Positions 16,501 to 24,970 are shown, numbered from the stretch's first letter. The stretch: 30,357 bases of DNA from Microcaldota archaeon (GCA_023247085.1 JAHFHC010000011.1:1-30357); one strand, 5' to 3'. Translations and numbers: made by a program. Notes: generated by a model from the letters alone, not told the origin.

Positions 16501-17262
16501 TTTATGCAAGTGAATTACGTCCATGTACTTGCTGTACACGCTGCTCTTGCCTTTACCTTCTTTATTTGGCTTCAAACGCAAAACGCCAGTTAAAACTAGT
16601 TTTTCGCCAGGTGATATTTTGTTTACCAAGTCAGTCTCTAGCCACAAGTCAACGTGTGAAGTTGGCGAGTTACCGCGTAGTTTTTCAACTAATTCTTGTA
16701 TGCGCGCACGTTGCAAGTTAACGAATTCACTTTTTTCTTCAAGTAAATTAAAATGATTGCGGCCACACTTACACTGCGTTGGCGGCTTAATTGGCTCAGT
16801 TTTATCTGGAGTAGTTGTAGTAATTTGCCAACAATGCACGCATTCCCATAATGCGGTTTGCATCCTCGGATAAATATCAGTAATCCAACTTACGGTTCCC
16901 TCGACCCTAATAATTTTATCAAGTTGACTTGCACCTAGGTTTTGCACTGAAGCACTGTAAACATCTGGCAAATTGAAAAGCCGCAATTTTGGCAAATAAA
17001 GTTCCTTTGCAATAATCAACGCGTGAGTATTAAGAGAACGCATTGCATCCTCTGCAATTGGAATATACTTATCAGGAAAAGCAACTAAATTATCAGCTAA
17101 TTCAGGGTTAAACCGCTGTAATTCGGAATAGTCAAGCTCTAAACAAGGCTGTTGTGGAAATAACGTTGCTAGTGTTGTCAGCTCTTCATTTTTTCTAGTT
17201 GAGAAAAATTCTTCGAATTGAGCGTAAATTTCTTCGCGTTTAATTGTAACTGCCTCTTCCAC
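13528..17262 (-). CDS. mcm: Replicative helicase MCM with an in-frame intein
   Basis: The 1244-aa precursor consists of a 693-aa MCM helicase split by a 551-aa intein after residue 365. MCM unwinds DNA ahead of the replication fork. The N-terminal part has a zinc-binding region (C141-x2-C144, C164-x-C166) and an OB fold. The AAA+ core has Walker A GDPGIGKS at 332-339. After the intein come Walker B MVLMDEFDKM, the sensor 1 AAANP and the arginine finger SRFD. The C-terminus ends in a winged-helix-like region. The start is GTG at 17262, with GAGGT about eight bases upstream. Without splicing the ATPase site would be disrupted, so splicing must work if this is the only MCM. It begins a minus-strand run of information genes. 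Confidence 0.96.
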   Translation of the reverse strand: MEEAVTIKREEIYAQFEEFFSTRKNEELTTLATLFPQQPCLELDYSELQRFNPELADNLVAFPDKYIPIAEDAMRSLNTHALIIAKELYLPKLRLFNLPDVYSASVQNLGASQLDKIIRVEGTVSWITDIYPRMQTALWECVHCWQITTTTPDKTEPIKPPTQCKCGRNHFNLLEEKSEFVNLQRARIQELVEKLRGNSPTSHVDLWLETDLVNKISPGEKLVLTGVLRLKPNKEGKGKSSVYSKYMDVIHLHKMQQEFEEIEISKEEEQRIKELASKADVFEKINKSIAPSIYGYNELKQAVALQLFGGTPNKRLPDGHTIRNDTHILLIGDPGIGKSAILQYIVRLAPKAVFTSGKGTSGVGLCVEGDSLVELNDAGLHEIGQLIEAKFKNEDSTEEEPGAFSNEANLKVATLDLDQLKTGFAPATKIWKIKAPQEMIGLTTSRGKHLALTTATPILVFENSEIKWKKSGELTGSEWIASSRAHPALKGKPTHLLPLVYSPNIYIANSITPFFTNVTDKIAKKKGSLQNVASTYGITRDLLYAYRLTNHRIPLDLLRSMCKEAEITENKLLEQVTKLETGAGSYVSIPLTLTPKIAYLAGVVAGDGDLAVGKHGGIRITSSSVPYLKYLCKLFKEEFTVTPNVFSYENKTPQLRVASTVIRDIFTKLGAPAGEKSHLIDLPPSITQSGVENVAAFIRGWMDTDGYVALPKHGSASIGLTTASKKAARKLLILFEWFGVTAKLRIRDKRGKISVIQSKKVETKQLQYQLEIRGKENFEAYAKNIGFWRKEKQAKLENLLSVQTKSNTNVDVLPITTWLQVLRQRYHIPQSIISWTHIRNTSPCLPSRRYLSKIAEFLEQQCDAPEANILKVLSETDVQWEHVANLERRPPKSEWVYDFTIPGQHAFLANGLLVHNTASAEKDELTGGWILKAGAMVLASGGMVLMDEFDKMSDDDRSALHEAMEQQKISIAKAGMVTTFQTKAAILAAANPKFGRFDPNTPPATQFDIPATLISRFDLIFAIRDILDEAHDRKLVEHIVLGHTLGASKEKVPVDSEILAPLEPEFLRKYVAYARRTVFPQLTPEAIDKIKEFYIDLRQLGKKSNTFPITARQVEGVIRLAEASAKVRLSQKVELQDAERAIGLVSFVLHDIFMDKETGVIDSDIVNIGQPKSKVDKLRTLINVINSLEKQFDVVEVDDVVKECAAVNIDEPSCRKMIDDLKRQGDLYEPRPGQVKTARKKTDW
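14515..16167 (-). mobile_element. Intein with LAGLIDADG homing endonuclease inside mcm
   Basis: The insertion lies between ...SGVGL and TASAEKDE of MCM, in the conserved loop after Walker A. It starts with Cys and ends with His-Asn; the +1 extein residue is Thr. Block A is CVEGDSLVELND. Block F is VYDFTIPGQHAF, and block G is NGLLVHN. Between them is a two-motif LAGLIDADG endonuclease: LAGVVAGDG at intein 235-243 and FIRGWMDTDG at 332-341, both with their acidic residues, so the endonuclease could still cut. Block B reads LTTATP at 87-92, with Thr at position 91 where most inteins have His. Extra segments at about 164-200 and 454-496 look like helix-turn-helix modules. At 551 aa it is a large, full-length intein. 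Confidence 0.95.
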
Positions 17263-17515
17263 TAGAATACTACCTCTTTGCCAAAAAGTATGTGCTTTAT
17301 TGCATACGCTCTCACAGTTTACTCGCTCGTGTATTAAAGCATTTTTTAGGGATTAGTGGAACCTAGGGGGCATAACCTTTTCGCAACACGTCACTGCCGG
17401 TAAAACTACTGTCAAGTATTAGCGTGTGCCTCTAGCTTTATCTAATGGGTAAAATAAAGCAAAAACGCCGTTGGTTTTATTAATATCTATGTCGTTATAC
17501 TGCATAAGATATCAA
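17263..17515. promoter_or_regulatory. Divergent intergenic region between mcm and the surface protein gene
   Basis: These 253 bp hold both promoters. For mcm, GAGGT at about 17276 is the ribosome binding site. For the plus-strand gene, TTTATTAA at 17476-17483 lies 36 nt before the ATG at 17516 and would leave a leader of about 10 nt. An inverted repeat GCTTTAT...ATAAAGC (17435-17441 and 17454-17460, 12-nt loop) sits just upstream of that box. I looked for a tRNA or other RNA gene in the less AT-rich stretch 17350-17430 and found none that I could support. Confidence 0.5.
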
Positions 17516-19375
17516 ATGAAAAAACTATTCTTTTCTCGTTTATTTACCCCCCTATTTTTATTTGTTTTATTGGGGTTATTTGCTTCAAACGCACTTGCAT
17601 TGCCAAGCGCTTCTTGTTTTGAATTAGTTTCCCCACTTCCAACAACCACATCAGCTGCACCGTTTTTCACAATTGGCGCTGATGGCACATTTTACGTTAT
17701 GGAACAATTTGGCACTCCAGTAGACAGCGGAAATGCCGTGCTTTACAAAAGCGCTGATGGTATTACATGGTCAAGCTCTTCAGTTCCATTAACGCACGTA
17801 AATTCATTTAATTCGCTTCCAGATTCAAATAATCCGGGTGTGTTGTTTGCTGGTGGAGTAAATTCTTATGCTGTATCAAAAGATGGCGGTCAAACTTGGA
17901 TTAAAAAAGGCGGAAGTGGCAGTTCAAGTTTAAATGGAAATTTTTCTTCCACTACACTAAATACACAAAGTAGCAAGCAAATACTAGTAATTAATACTTC
18001 AAATAGCTCAATTTATAGACTAAACCCTAGTACTGACAATTTAGATATTTTTAACCAAACCACTTGGGGTCCGCTTTTCCAAAACATCACTTCTTACGGC
18101 GATGGAGTTTTCTTAACTTACTACTTAAGCCTTCCCGTAGTGATCTTATTAAACACAACAACTCGCGAATCATACGTTGCTTCAGACCTTGGCGATATGA
18201 CGGCATGGCTAGCGCTTTCAGATGGCTCGTTTATAATTGGGAGTTCAAGTGGTAACGTCGTTAAGCACAACGATTCTTGGTCAGGAACAATAGCTGAAAT
18301 AGGTGCGCCAATTCTCTCGTTTGTCGAACAAAACGGTAAAGTCATAATATTTGCAAATTCAACTGATCCTGCTAGGTCAGTTGCTGTTTACAATAAAGCC
18401 GACGCGAGTTTATCTTACATTGAACTTAATTCAACAACCCCTTCGTCAGCCTTTTTGCCTGTTAGAAGCTTAATTCGCTCTGCAGACAATAAATTATACG
18501 TACTTGGTTGGAAAAATGCTACGAATCCATGGAGACTAAAAACATTAAACTCAGTGTGTCCATCGTCAAACAACGCGCCTGTAATTGATAGTTTGCTCCC
18601 TCCAAGCAACGCAACATACGATTTATACCATCCTGTCCCCTTCAGTGTAAACGCATCTGATGTTGACAATAACTTGCTAAGCTATAACTGGACTCAATTA
18701 ACTGGTCCAGCTTTAAACACATCTAACCTAGTTAGCGGCGCGTTTAATACATCTTCCTTTGAAGTTAGCTTTTACGTTCCAGGAAATTATACGTTCGCAG
18801 TAAATGTAACTGATGATGGCTCACCATCGGCAAGCGCCATTGCCACTGTTTCAGTAAACGCAGCTCGCTCAGAAGGAACTTGCGCTTCGAGTTCTGAATG
18901 CAATTCTGGTCAATCCTGTGTACAAAATGAATGCGTAGCTTCTGCACCTGCTTGTACCTCTAACTCTCAATGTGCTGACAATGAACGATGTTCGAACAAT
19001 GCATGCGTTGAACTAACATGTAATACCGATAATTTACTGTACAATCACTCGTGTGTTCCACTTTCTTCAGTAAAGATTTGCGCAAATACTCCTCACGCTG
19101 AACCTGGAAGCTGCTGTAATGGACAATGGATGCCTGGGCTCAGCCAATGCCCTGCGCCTATTAACACAAGCGCTACTATACAACCCACGCAAAACCCAAT
19201 TGCTTTTGTAGATTCACTAACAAAAGGCGGCGCCAGCAACACGCTTCTACTCACTGGCGGCGCAGTGCTTTTACTGTTACTTTTAGCACTAGTTTATTTC
19301 TTATTCTTAAAGAAAAAACCGCCAAGCGAAGATGAACCAGTTGAAGAATCCCTAAGCGAACAGTCAGATAGATAA
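17516..19375 (+). CDS. Secreted, membrane-anchored BNR-repeat/Cys-rich surface protein
   Basis: A protein of about 619 aa with the layout of a type I surface protein. Residues 1-29 are a clear signal peptide (MKKLFFSR, hydrophobic core, then SNALALPS). The next 330 residues contain BNR/sialidase-like Asp-box motifs such as YKSADGITWS and SKDGGQTW, which suggest a beta-propeller. A cadherin- or PKD-like domain follows (IDSLLPPSNATY ... VDNNLLSYNW). A Cys-rich stretch of repeated C-x5-C-x5-C units (SSECNSGQSCVQNEC and similar) comes next. The end is one transmembrane helix with a KKK stop-transfer and an acidic cytoplasmic tail. Many NxS/T sequons suggest glycosylation. No catalytic sialidase residues could be identified, so binding or adhesion is more likely than hydrolysis. 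The ATG at 17516 is chosen because it begins the signal peptide. Confidence 0.8.
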   Translation: MKKLFFSRLFTPLFLFVLLGLFASNALALPSASCFELVSPLPTTTSAAPFFTIGADGTFYVMEQFGTPVDSGNAVLYKSADGITWSSSSVPLTHVNSFNSLPDSNNPGVLFAGGVNSYAVSKDGGQTWIKKGGSGSSSLNGNFSSTTLNTQSSKQILVINTSNSSIYRLNPSTDNLDIFNQTTWGPLFQNITSYGDGVFLTYYLSLPVVILLNTTTRESYVASDLGDMTAWLALSDGSFIIGSSSGNVVKHNDSWSGTIAEIGAPILSFVEQNGKVIIFANSTDPARSVAVYNKADASLSYIELNSTTPSSAFLPVRSLIRSADNKLYVLGWKNATNPWRLKTLNSVCPSSNNAPVIDSLLPPSNATYDLYHPVPFSVNASDVDNNLLSYNWTQLTGPALNTSNLVSGAFNTSSFEVSFYVPGNYTFAVNVTDDGSPSASAIATVSVNAARSEGTCASSSECNSGQSCVQNECVASAPACTSNSQCADNERCSNNACVELTCNTDNLLYNHSCVPLSSVKICANTPHAEPGSCCNGQWMPGLSQCPAPINTSATIQPTQNPIAFVDSLTKGGASNTLLLTGGAVLLLLLLALVYFLFLKKKPPSEDEPVEESLSEQSDR

Positions 19376-19493
19376 AACGGGGGAAAAAGACAGTCTGCCT
19401 TTGTTTTTTGCTATTTCGGCATTTAATTCGCGTATGTAATCGGTTTTTTATTCTTTTAACTCCTTCAATATCTTTCCTTGAGCTTTGGTTTCT
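19376..19493 (+). promoter_or_regulatory. Spacer with weak T-rich terminator and ileS promoter
   Basis: A T-rich tract (TTTGTTTTTT at about 19400-19410) follows the surface protein stop and could terminate it. A second T-rich/TATA-like stretch at 19444-19459 (TTTTTTATTCTTTT) is at a suitable distance for a transcript starting near 19480, just before the ileS ATG at 19494. There is no structured RNA or small ORF with a good ribosome binding site here. Confidence 0.35.
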
Positions 19494-22400
19494 ATGCCAC
19501 TAGAAAAATTAACTAATTACACTGCAAAAGAACTTGAAGAAAAAGTTCGTGCTTACTGGGAAAAAGAACAAGTTCCACAAAAAACGCAGAAGACACGCAA
19601 AGACAAAAAATTCTTTTTACTTGACGGCCCGCCGTATACAAACGCTGCACCACACATTGGCCATGTTAAGACAACTGCTTGCAAGGATATTTGGACAAAG
19701 TACAAGCAAATGCGGGGATTCACAGGTTTTCTACAGCCTGGCTTTGACTGCCACGGTTTACCAACTGAAGTAATGGTTGAAAAAGAATTGAAAGTAGTTT
19801 CTAAATCTGACATTGAAAACAAAATTGGGATTGCCCAGTTCGATGCAAAGTGCTTAGAAAAAGCAGTAAACACCGAAAAAAATTGGGTTGACTATTACAA
19901 ACTTCTAGGCGCATGGCGCGCTTATTTCGAGCCATACTTCACTTACAAGGACACGTACATTGAAAGCGCATGGTGGACTGCTAAGAACCTACATGAAAAA
20001 GGCTTGTTTGTAGAAGGAAATAGAGCAATTCACTGGTGCCCACGCTGCGAAACTAGCCTTTCTGGCTATGAAGTTAGTGATTCATACAAGGATTTACAAG
20101 CGCCATCACTTTACTTGAAGTTCAAAGTCAAAAATGTTAACGAATACTTGCTAGTGTGGACAACAACGCCATGGACATTACCTTCCAATGTAGCAATTGC
20201 AGTTCACCCCAAGGAAACATACGTTCGTGCTACATGCAATGGCGAGAACTATATACTTGCTAAAAAGCGCGTTGAAAGCGTTGAAAAAGAAACCGGCAAA
20301 AAATTCAAAATAATTTCAGAGTTTTCAGGAAGCGAACTAGATGGCCTTGAATACGAACCACTAATGGACTTTGACTCACAAAAGTTCACAGGCGGACACA
20401 AAATTATACTTTCAATTGTAATAATGGCCAACAAAAAATACAAAAAACACGGTTACATTATGGGCGACGGCAAAGCAACTGTTAACCTGGAAGAATACGA
20501 TGAATTTGTAACAATGGACGCCGGCTCTGGCCTTGTACACTCGTCACCTGCAAATGGACAATCTGACAACTTCGTCGGAAAATACTACGATTTACCAATT
20601 GTTTCAACTGTTGACGAAAAAGGCCGTTTTATTGAAACCGTTGGTGAATTAGCAGGAACAACAACTACAAACGCCGATCCTCTGATAATTGAAAAACTTG
20701 ACCAACAAGGCAAAATTTTCAACGTTGAATACTTCACCCACCGGGCATCAGTATGCTGGCGGTGCAAAACCCCCTTAATTTTCCGCTTAAGCAAACAATG
20801 GTACTTGAAAGTTGACCCATTAAAAGAAAAAATCCTCGCTGAAAACGAAAACATAAACTGGATGCCTGACTTTGGCAAAACGAAGTTCCAAAATTGGATT
20901 GCCGACCGCGAAGACTGGTGCTTATCCCAGCAACGCTATTGGGGTATTCCAATACCAATTTGGACTTGCGAAAAATGCAACAGCCACGAAATAATTGGAA
21001 GCCGCGCTGAACTAATTCAAAAAAGCCTTACAAAATTAGATGAAAAGAAATTAACTGACCTCCACCGCCACGTAGTTGATAACATTGTGCTAAAGTGCAG
21101 CGCATGCGGCGGAAATTCAAAGAGAATTAAAGACATTTTTACAGTGTGGTTTGACAGCGGAATTGCACCATGGGCATCACTAGGTTACCCCTTCAAGAAC
21201 AAAGAATTATTCGAGTCAATGTTTCCAGTTGATTTAGTAACCGAATCGCAAGACCAAGTGCGTGGCTGGTTTGATTCACTTATGCTGTGCTCAGTCGGAG
21301 TCTTCGGCCACACGCCTTTCAAATCAGTTGCAATGATGGGCTGGGTTGTCGACGAAAAAGGAGACAAAATGAGCAAAAGCGTAGGCAACGTTATCCCTGC
21401 TGCTGAAGGAATTGCAAAACTCGGCGCAGACGTTATTCGATTATACTACTGTAGTGAAGTTGCACCTTGGGAAGTCCAAAAGTTTTCATTTGAACAAGCA
21501 AAGAAACCAAAACAAGCCCTTTCAATATTATGGAATTGCTTCACTTTCCTAGAAACCTACAAAGACGCTAACTGCAAGTTGAAAATACTCACTCAAAACG
21601 ACGTGAAAAAATTTGCACTTGAAGACAAGTGGATTTTATCGCGCTTAGATTCTACCATAACTCAATTTTTAAAACACATGGATGCTTTTGAATTTCACAG
21701 CGCTGGCCGTGCAGCAATGGACTTCATTGTCGATGATTTATCCCGCGCTTATGTTAAATTAATTCGCGATCGCATGAATGCCAATGCTGACAAAACTTCA
21801 CGCCAACAAAGCGAACAAACACTCGGTTATTGCGTTTACACAATTTCAAAACTACTAGCACCAATAACCCCGTTTATCTCCGACTACATTTACTTACAAT
21901 TACAGCCACTGTTCAACGAGAAATTTGCCAGCGTGCACTTAGCTTCACTCCCATCTGACTCTGGCTTTACTGATGTTGAACTAGAAAAACAAATGCGCGA
22001 AGTGTTTGCAATCACTGAAGCTGCTAATGCATGCCGCCAAGAAGCTGGAATTAAACTCCGCTGGCCAATACGCGAAGTAATCCTAGTTAACAAAGAAAAA
22101 GTTGCCGCTGTTGAAAACCTACAGGGCATTTTAAGCAAAATTAACAATTGCGAGTCAGTTATCCTTAAGACAAGCGAGCCAACTGGAAAGAAATTCGCTT
22201 CAAAAGATTCAATTGTTGGCAAAGTTTTTATTTCAACTCAACGCGACGAGGAACTAGTTCACCAATCAATGTACCGCGAAGTTGTACGCAGCATACAAGC
22301 CGGCAGAAAAAACACCGGCCTTGTAGTCAACGACAAAATTGAACTCTACATTCACACTGACGACGCGAAGCTTCAAAATTACTTGAAGAAAATGCAAAAA

Positions 22401-22517
22401 GAACTCAGTCAACACGTGGGCGCAACTAAAGTAACCTTTGCAGAAGAAGGCGGAGAAAACGACGCATCTGTACAAGTTGAAGACACGCTAATCGCAATTC
22501 GATTCAGCAAAGTCTAA
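19494..22517 (+). CDS. ileS: Isoleucyl-tRNA synthetase
   Basis: Class Ia synthetase charging tRNA-Ile. The HIGH motif appears as HIGH in PPYTNAAPHIGHVKT near residue 50. The KMSKS loop is DKMSKSVGN near residue 625. The CP1 editing domain, which removes misacylated valine, holds WTTTPWTLPSN and HSSPANGQSD; the His and the Asp nine residues later are kept, although nearby residues differ from the common FGEDD form. Zinc-ligand Cys pairs are visible at WCPRCET, VCWRCKT, CEKCNS and CSACGG. At about 1007 aa it is full length, with an anticodon-binding helical domain and C-terminal extension. The ATG at 19494 is preferred over a TTG at 19485. It is followed 17 bp later by an aminotransferase gene. 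Confidence 0.95.
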   Translation: MPLEKLTNYTAKELEEKVRAYWEKEQVPQKTQKTRKDKKFFLLDGPPYTNAAPHIGHVKTTACKDIWTKYKQMRGFTGFLQPGFDCHGLPTEVMVEKELKVVSKSDIENKIGIAQFDAKCLEKAVNTEKNWVDYYKLLGAWRAYFEPYFTYKDTYIESAWWTAKNLHEKGLFVEGNRAIHWCPRCETSLSGYEVSDSYKDLQAPSLYLKFKVKNVNEYLLVWTTTPWTLPSNVAIAVHPKETYVRATCNGENYILAKKRVESVEKETGKKFKIISEFSGSELDGLEYEPLMDFDSQKFTGGHKIILSIVIMANKKYKKHGYIMGDGKATVNLEEYDEFVTMDAGSGLVHSSPANGQSDNFVGKYYDLPIVSTVDEKGRFIETVGELAGTTTTNADPLIIEKLDQQGKIFNVEYFTHRASVCWRCKTPLIFRLSKQWYLKVDPLKEKILAENENINWMPDFGKTKFQNWIADREDWCLSQQRYWGIPIPIWTCEKCNSHEIIGSRAELIQKSLTKLDEKKLTDLHRHVVDNIVLKCSACGGNSKRIKDIFTVWFDSGIAPWASLGYPFKNKELFESMFPVDLVTESQDQVRGWFDSLMLCSVGVFGHTPFKSVAMMGWVVDEKGDKMSKSVGNVIPAAEGIAKLGADVIRLYYCSEVAPWEVQKFSFEQAKKPKQALSILWNCFTFLETYKDANCKLKILTQNDVKKFALEDKWILSRLDSTITQFLKHMDAFEFHSAGRAAMDFIVDDLSRAYVKLIRDRMNANADKTSRQQSEQTLGYCVYTISKLLAPITPFISDYIYLQLQPLFNEKFASVHLASLPSDSGFTDVELEKQMREVFAITEAANACRQEAGIKLRWPIREVILVNKEKVAAVENLQGILSKINNCESVILKTSEPTGKKFASKDSIVGKVFISTQRDEELVHQSMYREVVRSIQAGRKNTGLVVNDKIELYIHTDDAKLQNYLKKMQKELSQHVGATKVTFAEEGGENDASVQVEDTLIAIRFSKV

Positions 22518-22534
22518 ACGGGTTAATTATTTAA

Positions 22535-23722
22535 ATGTCAACTGAATTATCCAGACTCGCAAATAGCTTAACCCTTTCACCCACTCGCACTTTTGACAAA
22601 CAAGCCAGAGAATTAGCCGCAAGTGGAAAAAAAGTTTTGTTCTTCACTTTAGGCGAGCCGGACTTCCCCACGCCAAAAAACATTAAACGCGCTGCCTTCG
22701 CTGCCATAAAAAACGATTTCACGCATTACACTCCCGTACCGGGCATTCTGGAACTCAGGCAAGCAATTTGCGACAAATTCAAACGCGACAACAACCTAGC
22801 TTACTCACCAGACCAAATCGTCGTAAACGCTGGAGTTGCCAATTCACTATACCTTGCGTTTAACTGCATTCTAAATCCAGGCGACGAAGTTGTAATTCCA
22901 GTGCCCTCATGGCCAACTGTATTTTCTCAAGTTAAAACAACTGGCGCCGAACCTGTTTTTGTACAATGCAAAGAAGAAAACGATTTTGAATTACAATTTC
23001 AAGACGTTGCTGCTGCGGTTACACCAAAAACAAAATGCATTGTACTAAACTCACCTTGTAACCCGACTGGTGCAGTTATTCCAGAAAAAACCATTAAAAA
23101 AATATGCGAGTTAGCAAGCGAGAAAAATTTATGGCTATTGTCAGATGAAATTTACGAGAAATTAATTTATTCTGGAAAACACATTTCGCCAGCCTTGTAC
23201 CACCAAAATACAATTACACTCCACGGCGTTTCAAAAGCATATGCAATGACTGGCTGGAGAATAGGCTACACCGCTACACCAATTCAACTTGCAACTGCAA
23301 TAACTTCACTGCAAGGGCTCGCGATAGGCAACCCAACTAGCGTTTCACAAAAAGCAGCTCTTGAAGCATTAAATGGTTCACAGGGTTCAGTTTCAAAAAT
23401 GAAAAAAGAATTCCGCAACCGACGCGATTCGATTGTAAAGCTCATCAACGAAATTCCCTATCTACGTGCTAACCTTCCAAAAGGGGCATTTTATGCTTTC
23501 ACCAATGTTTCAAACTTGTTCGGCAAAAAAACACCCGGTGGCAAAACACTGCTAAATTCCGTTGACGTTTCCAATTATTTCTTAAACGAAGCCCTTGTCG
23601 CAACCACACCCGGCCAACCATTCGGCTCCGACGCACACATCCGCTTCTCCTACGCGTGTTCACAAGAACAAATAATTGAAGGAATGCAACAATTGAAAAA
23701 AGCGGTGGAAAAACTAACGTGA
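22535..23722 (+). CDS. Class I/II pyridoxal-phosphate aminotransferase (aspartate aminotransferase family)
   Basis: A 395-aa fold-type I PLP enzyme of the AspAT Ib group, which moves amino groups between aspartate (or an aromatic or other amino acid) and 2-oxoglutarate. The PLP Lys lies in HGVSKAYAMTGWRIGYT. Other fixed motifs are the substrate-side GEPDFPTP near residue 40, NSPCNPTGAV, SDEIYEKLIYSG (the cofactor Asp and Tyr), and the C-terminal Arg in HIRFSYACS, which binds the substrate carboxylate. Exact substrate choice cannot be read from sequence. It is 17 bp after ileS and overlaps the NUDIX gene by 4 bp, so the three are probably one transcript. Confidence 0.93.
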   Translation: MSTELSRLANSLTLSPTRTFDKQARELAASGKKVLFFTLGEPDFPTPKNIKRAAFAAIKNDFTHYTPVPGILELRQAICDKFKRDNNLAYSPDQIVVNAGVANSLYLAFNCILNPGDEVVIPVPSWPTVFSQVKTTGAEPVFVQCKEENDFELQFQDVAAAVTPKTKCIVLNSPCNPTGAVIPEKTIKKICELASEKNLWLLSDEIYEKLIYSGKHISPALYHQNTITLHGVSKAYAMTGWRIGYTATPIQLATAITSLQGLAIGNPTSVSQKAALEALNGSQGSVSKMKKEFRNRRDSIVKLINEIPYLRANLPKGAFYAFTNVSNLFGKKTPGGKTLLNSVDVSNYFLNEALVATTPGQPFGSDAHIRFSYACSQEQIIEGMQQLKKAVEKLT

Positions 23723-24219
23723 TTGAAGTACTAGATGTTGTCAATGATAAAGACGAGGTAATCGGCAGTGCGCCTTATAGTGAAATTTACGCTGCTAAAT
23801 TTCCGCATCGCATTTGCCACTTGTTTATTTTCAACGACGCTGGCGAAATGGCTTTACAACTTCGCAGTAAAATAAAATCTTTTTGTCCCGGCCTCTGGAG
23901 CACTGCTGCTGGCGGACACGTGCAATCTGGCGAAACCTATGAAATTGCTATTATGCGCGAGTCAATGGAAGAAATCGGCGTAGCGCCACTGGCTAAATTT
24001 TTAGCTGTTGACCGTTACAACGATCCTAGTTTTGGCCACTTTAAGTTTCTAGGCAGTTTCACTTCGACTTACAATGGCGAATTTGAAATTAATTTAAAAG
24101 AAGTGGAAAAAATTTCATTTTTTCCATTGAAAGAAATTCAAGAAATGATAAACCAAAAAGAAAAATTTCACCCTGAATTGCTGTTTCTTTTAGAAAAGTA
24201 CTTTGGGATTAAAAAGTGA
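23719..24219 (+). CDS. NUDIX hydrolase, IDI-like
   Basis: A 166-aa protein with a complete Nudix box, G-x5-E-x7-R-E-x2-E-E-x-G, in GGHVQSGETYEIAIMRES and EEIGV, which binds the metal for pyrophosphate cleavage. The first part (VLDVVNDKDEVIG, then HRICHLFIFN) resembles the subgroup that includes type 1 isopentenyl-diphosphate isomerase and related bacterial YfcD-like hydrolases. The lack of other IDI landmarks makes a diphosphate hydrolase more likely. The start is a GTG at 23719 overlapping the aminotransferase stop (GTGA), a sign of translational coupling. Confidence 0.88.
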   Translation: MIEVLDVVNDKDEVIGSAPYSEIYAAKFPHRICHLFIFNDAGEMALQLRSKIKSFCPGLWSTAAGGHVQSGETYEIAIMRESMEEIGVAPLAKFLAVDRYNDPSFGHFKFLGSFTSTYNGEFEINLKEVEKISFFPLKEIQEMINQKEKFHPELLFLLEKYFGIKK

Positions 24220-24221
24220 AA

Positions 24222-24260
24222 ATAAAAAGAAGTAATAATAGAAAAAAAAGTAAAAAATAA
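24222..24260 (-). terminator. T-rich terminator of eS17
   Basis: Read on the minus strand, the 43-bp gap after the eS17 stop is a series of T tracts, including a run of eight T. This is the usual form of an archaeal intrinsic terminator. The plus-strand neighbour has no T run here, so the signal serves the minus-strand gene only. Confidence 0.5.
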
Positions 24261-24262
24261 AT

Positions 24263-24484
24263 TTAAGCAGTTGCTTCTTCTGCTTTTTGGCTTTGCTTTA
24301 TCTTCTTTTCTTGATTCGTAATTTCGCCAACTAGCTTGTTTAATTCAATTTTGCTTTGCATTTTCAAGCCCATTGCTTTAAGCATTTGTTTATTCTTAGT
24401 GAAATTAACCCCAAACTGCGCTTGATACTTCGCCACAAGCTGTTTGCCTAATCTCTTAACATTTGATCCTTTTACTCTGCCCAT
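24263..24484 (-). CDS. rps17e: 30S ribosomal protein S17e (eS17)
   Basis: A 73-aa basic protein starting MGRVKGSNVKRLGKQLVAKY, matching the archaeal and eukaryotic eS17 N-terminus (MGR...K...A..L..KY). A helical middle part follows with NFTKNKQMLKAM and the SKIELNKLVGEIT helix, then a Lys/Glu tail. It is a structural protein of the small subunit, absent from bacteria. The size is close to the usual 60-80 aa. A TTTTTAAAT box near 24530 could be its promoter. Confidence 0.85.
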   Translation of the reverse strand: MGRVKGSNVKRLGKQLVAKYQAQFGVNFTKNKQMLKAMGLKMQSKIELNKLVGEITNQEKKIKQSQKAEEATA

Positions 24485-24546
24485 ATAATAAATTCAACTC
24501 TTGATACTAATAGTGCCTGAACCCATTTAAAAACCCGCTTGTTCTT

Positions 24547-24951
24547 TCACAAGTTTTTGTTTATCGCTTTTGCCATTTGCGCAGCTTCGTGGCCAATTCG
24601 CTTTGTAGGCGGCCACAAGTGCAAGCCGTCATTCTCCATGCGTGGCACAACGTGAACGTGATAATGAAATACGCTTTGTCCTGCTGCTGTGCCATTAGCT
24701 TGTAAAATATTTACTCCATCTGCGTTGAAAGTTTTCTTCACTGCGTTTGCAATTTTTTTAACTGTTTTTGCAACTAGCGCGGTATCTTCTTCGCTAGCAG
24801 TTAATAAGTTTTCATGATGGTGTTTTGGAATAACTAGGGTGTGTCCATTGCTAATTGGGTTAATGTCCAAAAAAGCAAACGTGTGTTCATCCCCGTAAAT
24901 CTTGTGCGACGGGATTTCTCCTTTGATGATTTTACAAAAAATGCAGTCCAT
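24547..24951 (-). CDS. HIT-family hydrolase (histidine triad nucleotide-binding)
   Basis: A 134-aa protein of the Hint/HIT family, which hydrolyses nucleoside phosphoramidates or dinucleoside polyphosphates. The histidine triad reads FHYHVHVVPR near residue 100. The zinc-type N-terminus CIFCKIIKGEIPSHKIY is present, as is LDINPISNGHTLVIPK. Its ATG at 24951 is only 20 bp from the edge of the inverted-repeat element at 24971. A CTATTTAC sequence that spans the end of that element lies about 22 nt upstream of the ATG and may be its TATA box. Confidence 0.93.
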   Translation of the reverse strand: MDCIFCKIIKGEIPSHKIYGDEHTFAFLDINPISNGHTLVIPKHHHENLLTASEEDTALVAKTVKKIANAVKKTFNADGVNILQANGTAAGQSVFHYHVHVVPRMENDGLHLWPPTKRIGHEAAQMAKAINKNL

Positions 24952-24970
24952 GTTTCTAACCTGTAAAAAG

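Noticed and set aside
17350-17460. A possible RNA gene in the less AT-rich part of the mcm upstream region
   Set aside because: No cloverleaf, no C/D boxes and no long stem; only a 7-bp inverted repeat near a promoter.
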